64,000 bases of DNA, taken from NCBI GenBank assembly GCA_963978895.1, contig OZ022243.1, forward strand, positions 15,106,765 to 15,170,764, given 5' to 3'. This DNA is from Erpobdella octoculata. Lineage: Eukaryota; Annelida; Clitellata; Hirudinida; Erpobdellidae. Every line of letters begins with the position of its first letter. Position 1 is the stretch's first letter. The notes beneath the pieces are model-generated. The model had not been told where the DNA came from and searched no databases. It saw only the letters and a list, made by a program, of their open reading frames with translations. Positions 11,526 through 25,200 of this stretch are shown here, one piece after another. The translations under genes were made by a program, and so were the position numbers.

Positions 11526-12362
11526 ACAGAATGCAGTCCAGAAAGTGACAAACAAGGCAAACTTGAATTTGTTTTAGAACAAGCCAAACTGCTTACAAAA
11601 AGCAAGTTTCATTGTCATTACTCACCTGGGCTCACAATCATGTCATATATACGATTCATGCAGAAAGTCCAGCAGCTTATAACACTCGAGTTGTGTAACT
11701 ATTCCATTGACCAGCATTTTGAAAAAGATCATCAAATGTCTTGATGAAATGTATGGGCTCGATAATTTGGTGCTTGCTATTTAATGTTTGTAAAGCAGAT
11801 CCTTGATAGCAGCAGCAGGAAGATTTGACACGACATCAGAGTACGCTTTCATTTTATGCGTACATTGCTGGAAAGTTTTTAAAAAAATCAAGGCATCACC
11901 AGAGTGCTTTTCTGCAAAATAATTGATTGCACACCTTTGAATCTTAACTCAGAACTGACAACATACAATTTTTACTGTTTTAATTATCACAATGTTAAAA
12001 TATTGAAAATTTTCTAATAACTTTGACTTTACTACTAATAACTATAATTGTTATAATTTTAAATTCTTAAGTTTACTTTTTCTTTATTTTTTATGATTTT
12101 TACTTTTTATGGATTTTGGTCAAGTAAAATATATTTGTTTTATCTCAAAACAGCGTTGTGTATTTCACTCCACATAATTTAGCTATAAATCAAACTTATA
12201 ATGCATATATGAAGCATTGCGCAGTCATGGGACCAACTGGGTACAAGGCTATTATTGGCTGACCGTCCAGATACTATTATATAGACGTCCATGTTTTACG
12301 TAACACGAGTCGACCCCTGGGCTAGAATTATTACATAATACGTCCGATACAGTATTTAGTCA

Positions 12363-12441
12363 CACCAAGATTATGTATGTATGTGTGTCTGTATGTATGT
12401 GTGTGTGTCTGTATGTATGTGTGTGTCTGTATGTATGTATG
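12363..12441. repeat. (TGTATG/TGTG)n microsatellite
   Basis: Interrupted TG/TATG runs directly abut the 5' end of a Helitron-like copy. Such runs recur at most copies of this family in the window. Confidence 0.7.
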
Positions 12442-12771
12442 TCCTTTGTGCATTGCTACACCATTCATCCAATAGTAATGAAATTTTCACGCAACCTTGA
12501 GTGTCAATAGAGAAAGGTTTTTGTGAAAAAAATTTGAATTGGTCAAAAAATGAGCGGAACGGTAGAACGAACGGGAACATGGAGAATAAGCCTGAACAGG
12601 AAAGCAAGTGTAAAAAGAAAAGCGACCAGGAGCAAAAGAGCGAGCGGAAAAGCGACTGGGAACAGGAGAGCAAGCGGGAGCGGGAAAGCTAACGGGGAAG
12701 GAAACGGGAGCGAGAGAAAAACGATAGAAAAACCTCTAACAACCCCGGGGAACACCGGGTAACCCCGCTAG
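12442..12771 (+). mobile_element. Helitron/Helentron-like non-autonomous repeat (best-preserved ends)
   Basis: Starts TCCTTTGTGCATTGCTACACC and ends with a hairpin (CCCGG-GGAACA-CCGGG), then TAACCCCG, then CTAG followed by T. A 5' TC, a 3' hairpin about 8-10 bp before CTRR, and insertion before T with no TSD are Helitron hallmarks. The interior is a degenerate GCGGGAACGGGAAAGCGACC-type minisatellite. No Rep/helicase is encoded. The same family recurs at 3.0, 35.6, 39.8, 40.1, 41.8 and 47.2-48.3 kb. Confidence 0.55.
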
Positions 12772-13299
12772 TTATGATTTATAATTTTTTATTAAAATGA
12801 GTTAATAATAAAAAAGATTTTTTAGTTTTTTATTTCATTTCATTGGTATTCTCAGCATACATTGTGACTCACAAATGCAATGTAAATCGTTCACCAATGG
12901 GTACTATTTATCGTTTTTAAAAGTTTCAAAATTTACAATAAATGTTATTTTTCTTTTGTTTAATTCTGTTAAATTATTTGTTTTCTTATGCAAGTGTTTC
13001 CACATTTTCTGCTTTTTGGCTTTTTTAAGCAGAAAAGAGTTAGTGCAACTAGGATGAACTTATTTAATCATATGATCTATTTTCATGATGATATCGATTT
13101 AAAGATCATGCATTGGTGTCACACTCAGCCCTGTTTAAGCACCAAAATAATCCAAATTAAATTTTTATAAATACTTTAAACTAACCTTTTTACCTTGAAT
13201 ATTTTTGTGAAAACACTGGTTGAAAATTGTTTATTTTTCTCATTAAAAGTTTTATGTAATAAATTCATTTGAAAGTTTTTTTGTTACAGCACTGTAGAC

Positions 13300-16200
13300 A
13301 TGTCAGGGGTTGTTGGTAACCGAATTGATTACAGAGAGCTCATTGAAATTGATGATTTAGCCACATCAATTTTAGTAGACCCTGTTATAGGATTTGCTAC
13401 TCATAAAATGAACCCCAAGTATGCTTCACTTGAAATTACTTTTTAAAGATTTGTTTGACAATATTCATTGATTGATTAATAATATTACTTTTTAGGCAAT
13501 TAAATGGAAAACATTTATGTATTATTTAATTTTATTATGATATCTATTTTAATATGTTTTATTTGGTATCCGCCAAATTCATCATGGACAATTCATCGTG
13601 AAACATTTCATCGTGAGACAATTCATCGTGTAAACAATTCATCGTGAAACAATTCATTGTGAAACAATTCATTGTGAAACAATTCATCGTGAGACAATTA
13701 ATCGTGTAAACAATTAATCGTGAAACAATTCATCGTGAGAATTCATCGTTAAAATCTCATCGTGAACAATTCATCGCGAGACAATTCATCTTGAGGAGAA
13801 TTCATCGTGAACAAATTTTTTTAATTTCATTTTCTAAGCTACAAAACTAAAAAAATAATAATAATAATTTTCTCATCTTTGTTTGAAAATGTTTAGGTTA
13901 TTGCTATTTGTAAAAAATGACAAGAAGTTAACGTTTAACAGTTTATTAATAAGAAAAACGTATAAAGCGTTTGTAAAATACTTAAAATAAGAGTCGATAA
14001 TGCGAATCAAAGGCTTTGTGTCAAATTAAAACATTTATAACTCCTTTGTAATTTCACAAAAAATCATGGTTTTTAGACTCACATTCACTCATGTCCACAA
14101 TTATTGATTTTTTTAAATATGAAGGTCTATACATAGGTGTTCCTGTCGCCATGATACTGGACACTTTTATGACGTCTATACAAATTCACGATTTTAGAAC
14201 CACACTCATTCTTCTCCAGAGCAAGTGTTCTCATTAGTTTAAAAGTCTTCTAATAATAGTAAAATCCCTATTTTCTCTAAATTCTCAAGTGAAACTTTTA
14301 TTTCTTTCTCTCCTATTACACTTGACTATCTTATTAAACTTATTAACTTTATGTCTTCTTCTACTTTCTACTCCTGCAACTTCTAGTCTCTTCTCTTATT
14401 CTCTCTTGAATTGACTACTACTGCAATTCACTATATTATGGTCTTCCTGATACTACCCTTCATCCTCTCTCTAAAGCCTTCAACTTAGCTGCGCGCTTAG
14501 TTTCTCGCACCTCTTACTTCTCTCATTTTCTCCATCTCTTGTTCTTCTTCACTGGCTTCCTCTTAGATATAGGGTGATTTTTAAAATCTGCTTACTAATG
14601 TATAAAATAAAAAAATTGTACTTCTCTCTACTTAACTAACTTAATACAAATCCCTTCTAAGTCTGGTCTTCGTTCTTCTTGTAATCACTCTCGCATCTTC
14701 ACTATTAAGCACTCTTTTGCTAAACGCTCTTTCTCCTACTCTGGTTCCTATCTCTGGAACTCTCTTCCTGCTTCTCTTACTAACTCTACTTCTCTTACAG
14801 TTTTCCGTCATGGACTTAAAACATATCTGTTTAATAAGTTCCTGACCGAGCGCTATTGAACACCATGGAAATAGCGCTATATAAATACAATTTAATTGAT
14901 TGATTGATTGATTAAAGTTACAAAGATAACGCTAAAGAAAATCTACATTTAATAAATAAATAATTATATTAGTAACACAAATGTATAAGTGCAAGAGTAT
15001 CCAAGAAATTCTTTTAATTCATTTGAAAAAATTTTCATTGTATTTATTTCCAAGAACACTAAAACATTCAACCAATATCTATGCATTCAGCGGTTTAAAG
15101 GAAAATTGTATTATGCAAATTAATTTTCCATTGTGAAAAATTATCTACGATGAATGTTTCCACCATTGATATATACTAGTACCTATATATCAATGGTTTT
15201 CACGATGAATTGTCTCACGATGAATTGTCTCACGATGAATTGTCTTCACGATGAATTGTCTCACGATGAATTATCTTCACGATGAATTGTCTCACGATGA
15301 ATTGTCTTCACGATGAAATTTCCCACGATGAACTTTTCACGATGAATTGTCTCAAGATGAATTTGCCGTAAACCGTTTTATTTTAATATTATGTCTTACA
15401 ACAAATTAAGTTTCTTAAAATAATAATGTCCGGTTAACTTGTATGCCTGCTCTATTTATTCTTCTACTTTCTTAGCTGAATACTGCTAATATGAAAACTT
15501 TGACAGTTTTTGGAGTTGAATCAATATGCATTAATGCCTTGCTTTTTTGGTAATAGACAACACAGCCATCAAATTGTTTTCTTCAGTCGTAAAATTTGCA
15601 TGGAAAACATTGCAACAGAAGTTTCAAGTTGTACTGTTTCATACAACCGTGTTGATTTTTTTTTATAGATACAAGCCTTTAAAGCTGGATGAGGAGACAT
15701 TAAGAACGATAATTAAAAAATTTGAAGAGCATCAAGATTATGAATATGGCTACCTCAACCTCATAACATGCTCATTTTTGACTAGTTACTTTGCTTCAAA
15801 AACTTCCATTCAGCTTGCATCTCTCAAGGAGCATGTTAGTTTTGTTTTCTTATTTAATTTATTTATTTTTATATTTATTTTATTCTTAACTTGGAAAGTG
15901 AAAAATTATTTTTCAGTTGTTCAGGTATTTCAGAATTTACGACAGAAACTCAGGATTTCGACTCGAACCATGCTATAGATACAGTATGGAAGGAAAAGTT
16001 GGGGGTAAAGTGTGCGTGACAAGGAAATGGTAATCCAAATACTGGTACTATGTTTTATTTTCAATTCACGGTCCGGTCTTCTTATTCAGTTTTTTGTAAC
16101 ATGGGTCACCAAGGTACAAAGGGGAAAACATTCCTTTTTTGGTCGGATGTCTCGCTGAACTGACGCCCGATGATGAGAAAGATCTGTTGACTCCTGGTGT

Positions 16201-19200
16201 TAACGACTTCAGTGTCATGTTCTCCTGCAGAAAGAATTGTGCACAATTATGGTTGGGACCTGCTGCTTACATCAACCATGACTGCAGACCAAATTGTAAA
16301 GTGTGTTTTTCTGTTTCTTATACTGTATTATCCTACTATAACATTCCATGGATGTAACATACAATTGGATATAATGAACTGAAATACTGGTTTCTTCACA
16401 TTAGCATATCTCTCCCATGTTATATTACACCAGCTATAATGTATTTGTATATAATGTACATTTGGCTGTAGCATACTAAAATATTGTTCTCAATTACATT
16501 AGTTACCAGCAGTGTTGGAAAAAGTACTGTGTTTCAGTACTTAAGTAAAAGTACAAGTAACGCCTCAAAAAGTTACTTAAGTAAAAGTAAAAGTATTTTC
16601 TAAAAAATGTACTTAAGTAAAAAGTAACAGCACTTTAAAGTTACTTTTAAAGTAAAAAGTAAAAGTACTGAAGCCGCTTTTTGTAATGGTCATTCGTCAA
16701 TCATCTAACTCTATTTTATCATAATTCCATCGTCTTTCAAACGCTAGTGCGTTGATAAAACTGATAAACTAATTGATAACACGCAAACTAATGAAAAAAT
16801 TCTATTTTTACGTGCCTTTTTGTCAATTTTTCGTATTTCGATACATGCGCTGGATGCACGCGTATCACGTGTTTCTTCAAGTTTGACGGAGAATTGTGGA
16901 ATGCTAAACACATAATTACTTTACTTTAGGTTTGCCCAGCAAGCATGTGAATCTGAACGTTTTAGCTTCCATCGATTGAAATCTGAACATTTTAACTAAA
17001 TATGGCCATGGGCGTTCGTAATTAAGTTCATTGTTGTTACGCGCCTATCATCGCCACCACTGCTCACGTTCGCTCCTTTGGAAGATTCCATAGTAGGTAA
17101 TCTCGAACAATCTATTGTACACCAAAACAAGTATGACCGCGAAAATCTTAGCTCCACCCACAAGCTTCAATACTACTAACTACTAACATAATAGTAAAAT
17201 GGGGTTCGAAAATGCATACGTTAATAATCATAGATAATTAATACAACATCGATTTAGACTTTATGTCGTTTTATTAATTTTTTACAGTACTTTGTAACGG
17301 TTTGTCCTGGAAAAGTAACGAAGTAAAAGTAAGTCCGAAAATATTACTTCGTTACAAGTAAAAAGTACTGAAAATAATCTGTACTCCGTTACAGGCAAAA
17401 AGTACGTCTGATGTACTTAAGTAAAGTAACGCGTTACTTTTACTTCGTTACCGAACAACACTGGTTACCAGATAAGCTTATATTTTATATCACCTCAAGA
17501 TTTTTAAAACATGTCTCAGAAAGTAAAGCAATCGTGCTAGATAAAAAAAATGTGTGAGCAGTTTGGAAATAAAAATGTTTTCAGAAGTTAAAATTTGTTG
17601 ACAATATAATCTAAGTATTTCATACTGTTGAATAATAAGCTAATAAGCTGGATAACGCCATAGAACAAACTGCTCCCTATCTTGAACATCCAAAGAACCC
17701 ACCCTCTACTCAATCTATTCAAAAAAATGTTAACACGCAAATATATTAACAAATTAGTTTCAGTGTTGATAAAAATACAGTAAGATTGATATAAAATATC
17801 TGCTAATTAGCCATTATATATGTTGTAGTCAATCCCTAATGTTGCTGGCAAAGAAAATATTTGGGGTGTTTATATAAATATATGCCAGAAAAAACTTTTT
17901 CAAGAGGTTGTTGATTTTTATAGATATTTCACATTAACAGTGGACTCTAATTTGAATAAAATGGCTGAAAACCATGAAATCCAGTACAACCTCCTTATGC
18001 GACATTTGTACTCATATGATCTTGTTTCAGTGGCATTATTAGTATATTTTTGTCCAATACGCAACCTGCAGTAGATTAAAGCCCTTGAAATTGTATTTAT
18101 GTGTAATAAAAGTTGTTGGGTTTTGTTAATTTTCTTGTTTCTTTGAACTGTATGCCCTTCAGTAACCAATACAAATCAAAATGGTTCTGGGCCAGGCAAT
18201 ACTGTTCGCAAATATAAAATTTCTGCTCTCTAGATGTCCATTTTAGAGGACTTTTAATGTACTATGATTTGTATTGACTGTAAATTCAAATTAGTCCTGC
18301 GACCCTACTGTTTGTCTGTCAATGTTCTAGGAATAATTTTATGTTACTGAATGATTTGATGTTTTCACAATCGCTTATTTCTTTAACTAGTACACAATTT
18401 TTTTTTAACTCAAACCTGATTTAACTGTATTAAAAACTTTTGTGATTTAAGAAGTATTAAATAATTGAAACTGAGAAAACTTCCAACCCCCTCCCCTGAA
18501 AAATCCTGGGTGTGCCTCTTAGTTGACGGATTATATTAGATCGAAGTAATCAAAGTTATGCATTTTTACTCCCTCACTGATGTTTCGTTAGCAATAAATA
18601 CAATTTGTTTTTTCATAGTAACTTGTTGATGTTCATCTTTGAATACCCTGGATATAACATATCCAGTCATACAAAGTTGAATATAGTTTAACCCGTTTAG
18701 GTCCAAAACTTTATTAATTAGATTTCTATTTTTTTTTTTTTTTTTTTTAAGTTACTTGCTTATGTTTTAACAGATTTATTTTTAATAATTTTTTATTTGA
18801 AAGAAAACTTTGAAAATTCACTATGCTCATTTTTCGAACGGTGGTCGTATAGACTACTGAAAACGACAACATGTTTAAAAGTCAATTTTTTTTGTTCTCA
18901 ACGCAAACAATTATAATATAAATCTTAGGTTATAAACAGAAAAGCTAAAAACACATTTTTGACTTTATCAGTAACACAGTTCAATGAAATCCAAAAATTT
19001 AACATTCAATAGATCAGTCAAGCATTTCATGATAGTCGTTTCAGAACCGGAGTGTGCGGAAAGCACCAAAACAATTCCGATGAAGTCGTTTGCCGCACTT
19101 GGCCCACGTGTACAGTGTTTTGCCACAATTTTCCAGCTTGTAGCAACCTACTGTTTTCACTTTTTCCAGATCGTGACCATGGCCAGTTGCTGAATCTTCC

Positions 19201-22200
19201 CTATCGTTTTGTTTCTTCAACCGTGCATGAATTCATTTCATCGGTATAAAACAGCCTATATGGGGTTTTTCAAGCAAAGCACTATTGTGCTGTTTCAAAC
19301 TCGTTATATATGACTGTTTTAAAAGTGGCTATTCAAATGACTCTTTTTGGTCCAAGTGCATTTCAATCGTTTTTGGCGTTTTGGTTGCCGCAGCATTGAA
19401 CTGTTTACTTTTGAGTACATCCTCTTTCGATATTTCAAACTTTTGTTATGATAACTCTCATGAAATTAGCATAATAAATTTTTAAAGTAATATCGGTCGA
19501 AAACCTTGAAAATGCTCATATTCTAACCCAGATTAAACTACTTAATACGAATAAAAAAATTATTTAAAAAATTTTATACAGTGTATTGAAGTTTTCTTAA
19601 CATAAAAAAAAACTTTTAACAGAAAAAAAAATTACAGCTTAATTTTATGCAACGCCAAAAATAAGTGTGTTCGTAAAACGTACGATGGTCTAAAACGGGT
19701 TAATAATAAAAATTCAGTGCTTGGCTAAATTTATAAATATTTTTTAACTCTATTTTGTTTGTCATGCAGAGCATTCGGTTTCAATTTAATAATGTGTCGT
19801 AAATAGGATTCTGCGTCCCGTTATTTTTTTTATACGATACAACTTCTGAAATTTGTCTCGAATAAAATGATACGATACGAGACACTTCGACCAATAACGA
19901 GACAAATCCGATACGATATCGGGATCTCGACTGAAATGTCAACTGTGGAAATTTTGTCTAGAATAAAACGAGACATTACGAGATAAATCAAGTCATTTTT
20001 TATTTTAAAATTTGTTTAACTATTTGACGATATTCATCATCATCATTTAGTTTTGAAACGTCCCTATTCCATACTAGGCTAGGGTTGAACGTTTTTTCCA
20101 TATCAGGCCCTTCCACAAGTCACGATCCAGGGCAGACTGCCGCTTCAGGCCGAACTCATCCATATCTTTCTTCACACATTCCCACCAAGTCTTCCTGCTT
20201 CTACCTTTACTTTTCACTCCTATAACATCCACATCTCTACATGCCGAAACCCAATCATCTGCACTTTTATGCTCCAAATGTTCAAACCACCTCAGTCTTC
20301 CAAGCCTCACCACATCAGCCACACAAGGAACATCCAGAAGGCTATACAAATCCACACTACGAGCACGATCATTCAACGAAACACCACACATCCATCTAAC
20401 CATCATACGCTCTGCCCTTTCTAAACTTCATAGATTCTCCACCTTCATAGACCATGTTTCAGTGCCATAAACAAGGACACCTTGAACACAGGCCCTGTAC
20501 ACCTTTCCTTTCACATGAAAGGATGCACCACGGGTAGTCAAGATAGGAGATAATTCTTTGAATTTAGCCCAGGCAGAACACACTCTAGCTCTCACCGCCT
20601 CTTCTACTCCTCCTCCTGCACCTAATGTGTCACCTAGGTAACAGAACTTGGTCACACACTCCACCTTTACCCCTGGCTCAACCTCACCCAACAACTCATC
20701 CTGAGCAGAACCACCAGCCACACAACTCTTACAACGGAAGCCAACAAGAACTTTCAAACTACCCACAATGCCACTGCACCTTTTATGGACCCAACTCTTA
20801 CAATCCACACAACAAATAGAGTTAGAGCCAACACCTTTTCTGCATACACTACATGGCCATTTACCCGACTTCTCCACCTTTCCCATTCCGGCTCTACAAT
20901 TCATGATTTTTGTCTTACTGGCATTCACTCTGAGGCCTTTCGCTTCCATGCCAATTTTACAGATCCTTAACTTTTCCAATAGAGAATCTTCTGTCTCAGC
21001 TAATAAAACAAGATCATCAGCATAGAGCAGTTCCATTGGCAAGCCTACCCTGAGCTCCCATGATAAAGCCTCTAAAACAATGATAAACAACAATGGGCTG
21101 AGAACTGAACCCTGATGCACTCCAACCTTAACGCTGAAAGCAAGCCTTAAGCCACGCCCCTCTTAGGCTGCTAGTCGACATCTGAATTACTGCATACTAC
21201 TACCATTTAGAAATATGCTGCCAGTTCCCAGACTAAAAATAGTAAATATCCAGGGGCTACAGGCTGTTAGGAAAACTGAATGTAAAGTGGGGATAATAAT
21301 AGTTAAATAGTTATAAACTTCTGTCAATAGGTAGATTAATTAATCAATGTTGATGAATCAATTGCAAATATTCACAGTTGGGACAATCGTTTATTAAATA
21401 TGTATGACTTTCGTTATTTATTGAAAAATATTTTTTTAAATCTTGGAATTTGTTTCGAGACTTTTATATGAGAACAAAATTTAAGTCTCGCTATTTTATT
21501 TCGATACGAGACTTCCCCGCAGGCTGTATCGTTTTAATAACGATACGTTATCTCCCGTATGGTTTTGACATCCCGATTAATATCGAGATAGGGACGCAGA
21601 TGCTTAGTCGTAAAACTGATCCCATATGCATGAGCCTTCTCTGGTGCTGCTGAGCTGTATTTCACAAAGTTGTGTCTTTACTAAGCATCTGCGTCCCGAT
21701 ATCGTTATCTCGAATTCAATCGAGATTTCAAAACGATACGGGAGATCCCGTATCGCCATTGAAACGATACAGACTGCGGAAGAAGTCTCGTATCTATATG
21801 ATTAGCGATACTTAAAATTTCATTCCCGATTAAAATCCCGAAAAATATCGAGATTTTTAACAAATATTTTCCAATAAATAACGAAAGTCATACATATTTA
21901 ATTAACGATTGTCACAACTGTGAATATTTGCAATTGATTCATCAACATTGATTAATTAATCTACCTATTGACAGAAGTTTATAACTATTATCATCCCCAC
22001 TTTAAATTTGGTTTTCCAGACAGCCTGTAGCCCCATTATTTACTATTTTTAGTCTGGGAACCGGCAGCAAAAAAGCCACGCTCCTCTTAGGCTGCTAGTC
22101 GAGCTCTGCATACTACTGATACTACAAGCCCTACAAGGCAATCGTACTCGCTGACATCGATGACCATTATTATTAATGAGAATAATGAGTAATGTAATAG

Positions 22201-25200
22201 TAATGATCATTCTATGTTTATGTTTTGGTTTAGTCTGTTTCATAAACTTATTTTTTCAAATTTGTTACATAGAATTGGAATGATTATTTTAGTGTTTCGA
22301 TATCCGTAATTGACCGTAATAGTAGCTCATCTAAGATATATCTTTATAATCTCGATGATATTCTTGGTTGTGTGTGAGTATGTGTGTGCCACCTGTAGTG
22401 TGCACGACAGTGCCGTAGCCCGTATCGTATGCAGCTGGAATTCGAAACTTTCTCAGCTTCTTTCTTGCTATTGCTAACCGCATTCGCCATCGCCTATAAA
22501 TAAACACGCTGGGTTTTTTTTCACTTTCTTAATTCTTGCATAGAGGCACTTTCTCGTGTTTGTCATCATTATCATGCCGCGTCACCGGGGTAAAATCTGG
22601 GAGTACTTTGAGGAAGAGACGGTCACGCAGAAAGTCAATGACAAGGATGTAGAAGTAAATCTTGCCAGATGCAAAGACTGCGGGAAACAGTATCATTTTA
22701 ATTTAATCTTAGTAATCTAGTAATCTCAATCTCAGTAATCTGCAATCTATTTCTATCTCCATTGGTTTTTCCACTTTCACTATTGAATTGCCTAAAAATG
22801 TCGTTCTTTTGGTGTGCTAGAAGGTTTTCTACTTTTCAATTACTTGAAAAAATAATTTTAATTTTTTTTTCATCGGCAAGTAAAATCATTTAATTAAATT
22901 GATAAACTACCGCATAATGCGTACTAAATAAAGTAAATAAATACTTACTATCGGCGGTAGTGTTTTATTTAGAATCTAAATTTAGAAAAATATATGTACC
23001 GAAACTAAACAAATTAAACTTATTTCAAGTTGTAAAAAAAATTAAATTTGGTAAATTTTTATAAATTTGTTAATATTTATTAATTTTTTTCAATGAATTT
23101 CCACTTCAGTGGAGATCCCGATATCGTATCGTATCGTTATTGTTCAAGGCGTCTCGTATCGTATCGTTTAATTCGAGGCAAATTTCAGAAATCGTATCGT
23201 ATCGTTCCAAAAAAAATAACGGGACGCAGAAGCTTAGTCTTTACCTTTAAAACGTGCGAGCCAAGCTGTTACTGATAACTGAAAAATCATGGCTTGTTAG
23301 CCAACGTAAATATAGAAATGGCAATTTTGTATTGGTAGGTGCAGGTGTGTTCCAGAAAAAATAATATGGAGTGGTTAGCAGGCATGAAGTGCCAAGGATT
23401 TGTTATAGAGTGTATAGTAAGTTGGAAAGCAAAAATATAAAAGAATTTCATTTTAAATAGAGTTACTCAGCTTTAGTTTTTACTATCTCTCTATGTGAAT
23501 TTGTTTTAATATTTAGTTCATATCTACTGGACGTGAAAGAGCATGTGTTCAAGTCATGAGAGATATTGATCCAGGCACTGAAATCACTTGCTACTATGGA
23601 GCTGATTTCTTTGGGGAGAACAATCACTTGTGTGAATGTCTTACATGTGAAAGGTTTGTATTCTTAGTAGGGCTGTGCCGGTATATCGGCTGATATTTGG
23701 CAATACCGGCAAATACTGGTTCCGCCGGTATGAAGGGTGTCAGTATTGAACAATCGGCATTCAGTCCATCACGCATAAAAGACAAAAAAGTTAAAGACCT
23801 ATAACAGCAGTATGGGCATTGCAATTAACCTGTAATGGCCATTGATTGCTACACTTCAATTACAGACAACGGTTCTTAGCAATAGCATAGCACTAACGGT
23901 CTAATACCGTTCCGCTTTGTTAACTGAACCATGACTAATTATAGTTTAGTTTTATCGTCCGAGCTGGCGACCGACCGCGGACGGTAACACTAACACACTT
24001 TTAAACAATTTCAAGCCATTTTCAGGCTTTTGACATTATACCGGTACCGGTTTTTGGCCCGGAAATACCGGTATCAATACCGGCAAAAAAACCATACCGG
24101 CACAGCCCTAATTCTTAGGTTCGTAATTTCACACATCAATGGAATCTGAAACATCAAGAAGGAGATTTGATTTGTAAAATTTATATTTAAATATTGTAAC
24201 ATTAAAATAAATGAATAAATTCGAGAAATCTACAGATGCATTTTAATCTATTAATTGTTGATTGATACTCTAAATTATATAAACTTTGTTGTATGTCCAG
24301 AACCAAATTAGCTTTAAATTTAATATTCATTTTTTAAATTTCTATTCAAGGCGTTTCACTGGATTTTTCGCACCAAAGAGTCCTGAAAAGTGTAGCTTGA
24401 TATCAAAAGGATACCAACTCAGAGACACAATTCATAGATTGGAAAGAGAAGACAAATGTGATGATAATTTAAAAGATTTGTATAATCAAAAAGAAACAAA
24501 AACTTCTCACAAAACTAAATATGGTGGCATTGGAATTAGGCCGATGGGTAAGAGTTCTTTTCACTTGCTTTAATTTACATCACATGTCCGTTACATTCTG
24601 TCATCACTTCCCAGTATACTTTTGATCTGAAATTTGGATTATAGGCATATTTTGGATAACAAAACAATATTAAGTTTAAAAATTAATTATTAATTATATA
24701 ATAAATATAAACATTATTTATAAATATAAAAGATTGGAAAGAAGCTGTGCAACACTGATGCGCCTAACGAAATGAATAGAATGAGAAACTGAGATGTAGA
24801 CCGAAATGCGTAAATTTAATTTAGAAAATTAACATTTAATAAAAAAAATTTAAATGGCTGGTATTTCATTATCTCCCCAAAAATTCATTGAAAATTTGAT
24901 TACAGATTGTAATGGACAAAGTCTTAGAAGTAGAAAATAAATGTTTTAGGTTTCACAATATTGTGAGCGATCACTGTACAGGCTGATTTTCTGCAGCCTG
25001 GCCCGCTTCATGGGCCAAAATTCCAGACCAGGCTCCACTATGCAGGTTGAAAACTCCTATGAAAATCCCAATATTTGGCACAAAAACCTTGTTTGAAACC
25101 CCTAAAATCAAGGCTTGTTCAGTACAGTATATTTAGCATATGCCTCTAAGCGTAAATGCGCGGATGGCTTTCTTTTCCACTGCAATTTTTGCACCCCATG

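Larger units (their letters stand above)
9549..12293 (+). mobile_element. P-element-like transposon with THAP domain, decayed
   Basis: Perfect 20-bp terminal inverted repeats begin CATGGACGTCTATATAATAG. A second, subterminal inverted repeat, ACCCAGTTGGTCCCAT, lies about 30 bp in on the left (about 9581-9596) and further in on the right (about 12227-12242). The 7 bp TTTTACG flank both ends (9542-9548, 12294-12300). Ends starting CA with separate subterminal inverted repeats, plus an N-terminal THAP zinc finger, are the features of P-type transposons. Their TSD is usually 8 bp, so 7 bp is slightly off. The element is broken by a nested hAT. Confidence 0.65.

Noticed and set aside
20625..21025. 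Plus-strand frames rich in Pro/Thr/His
   Set aside because: Antisense of the RT fragment with PHD-like finger.
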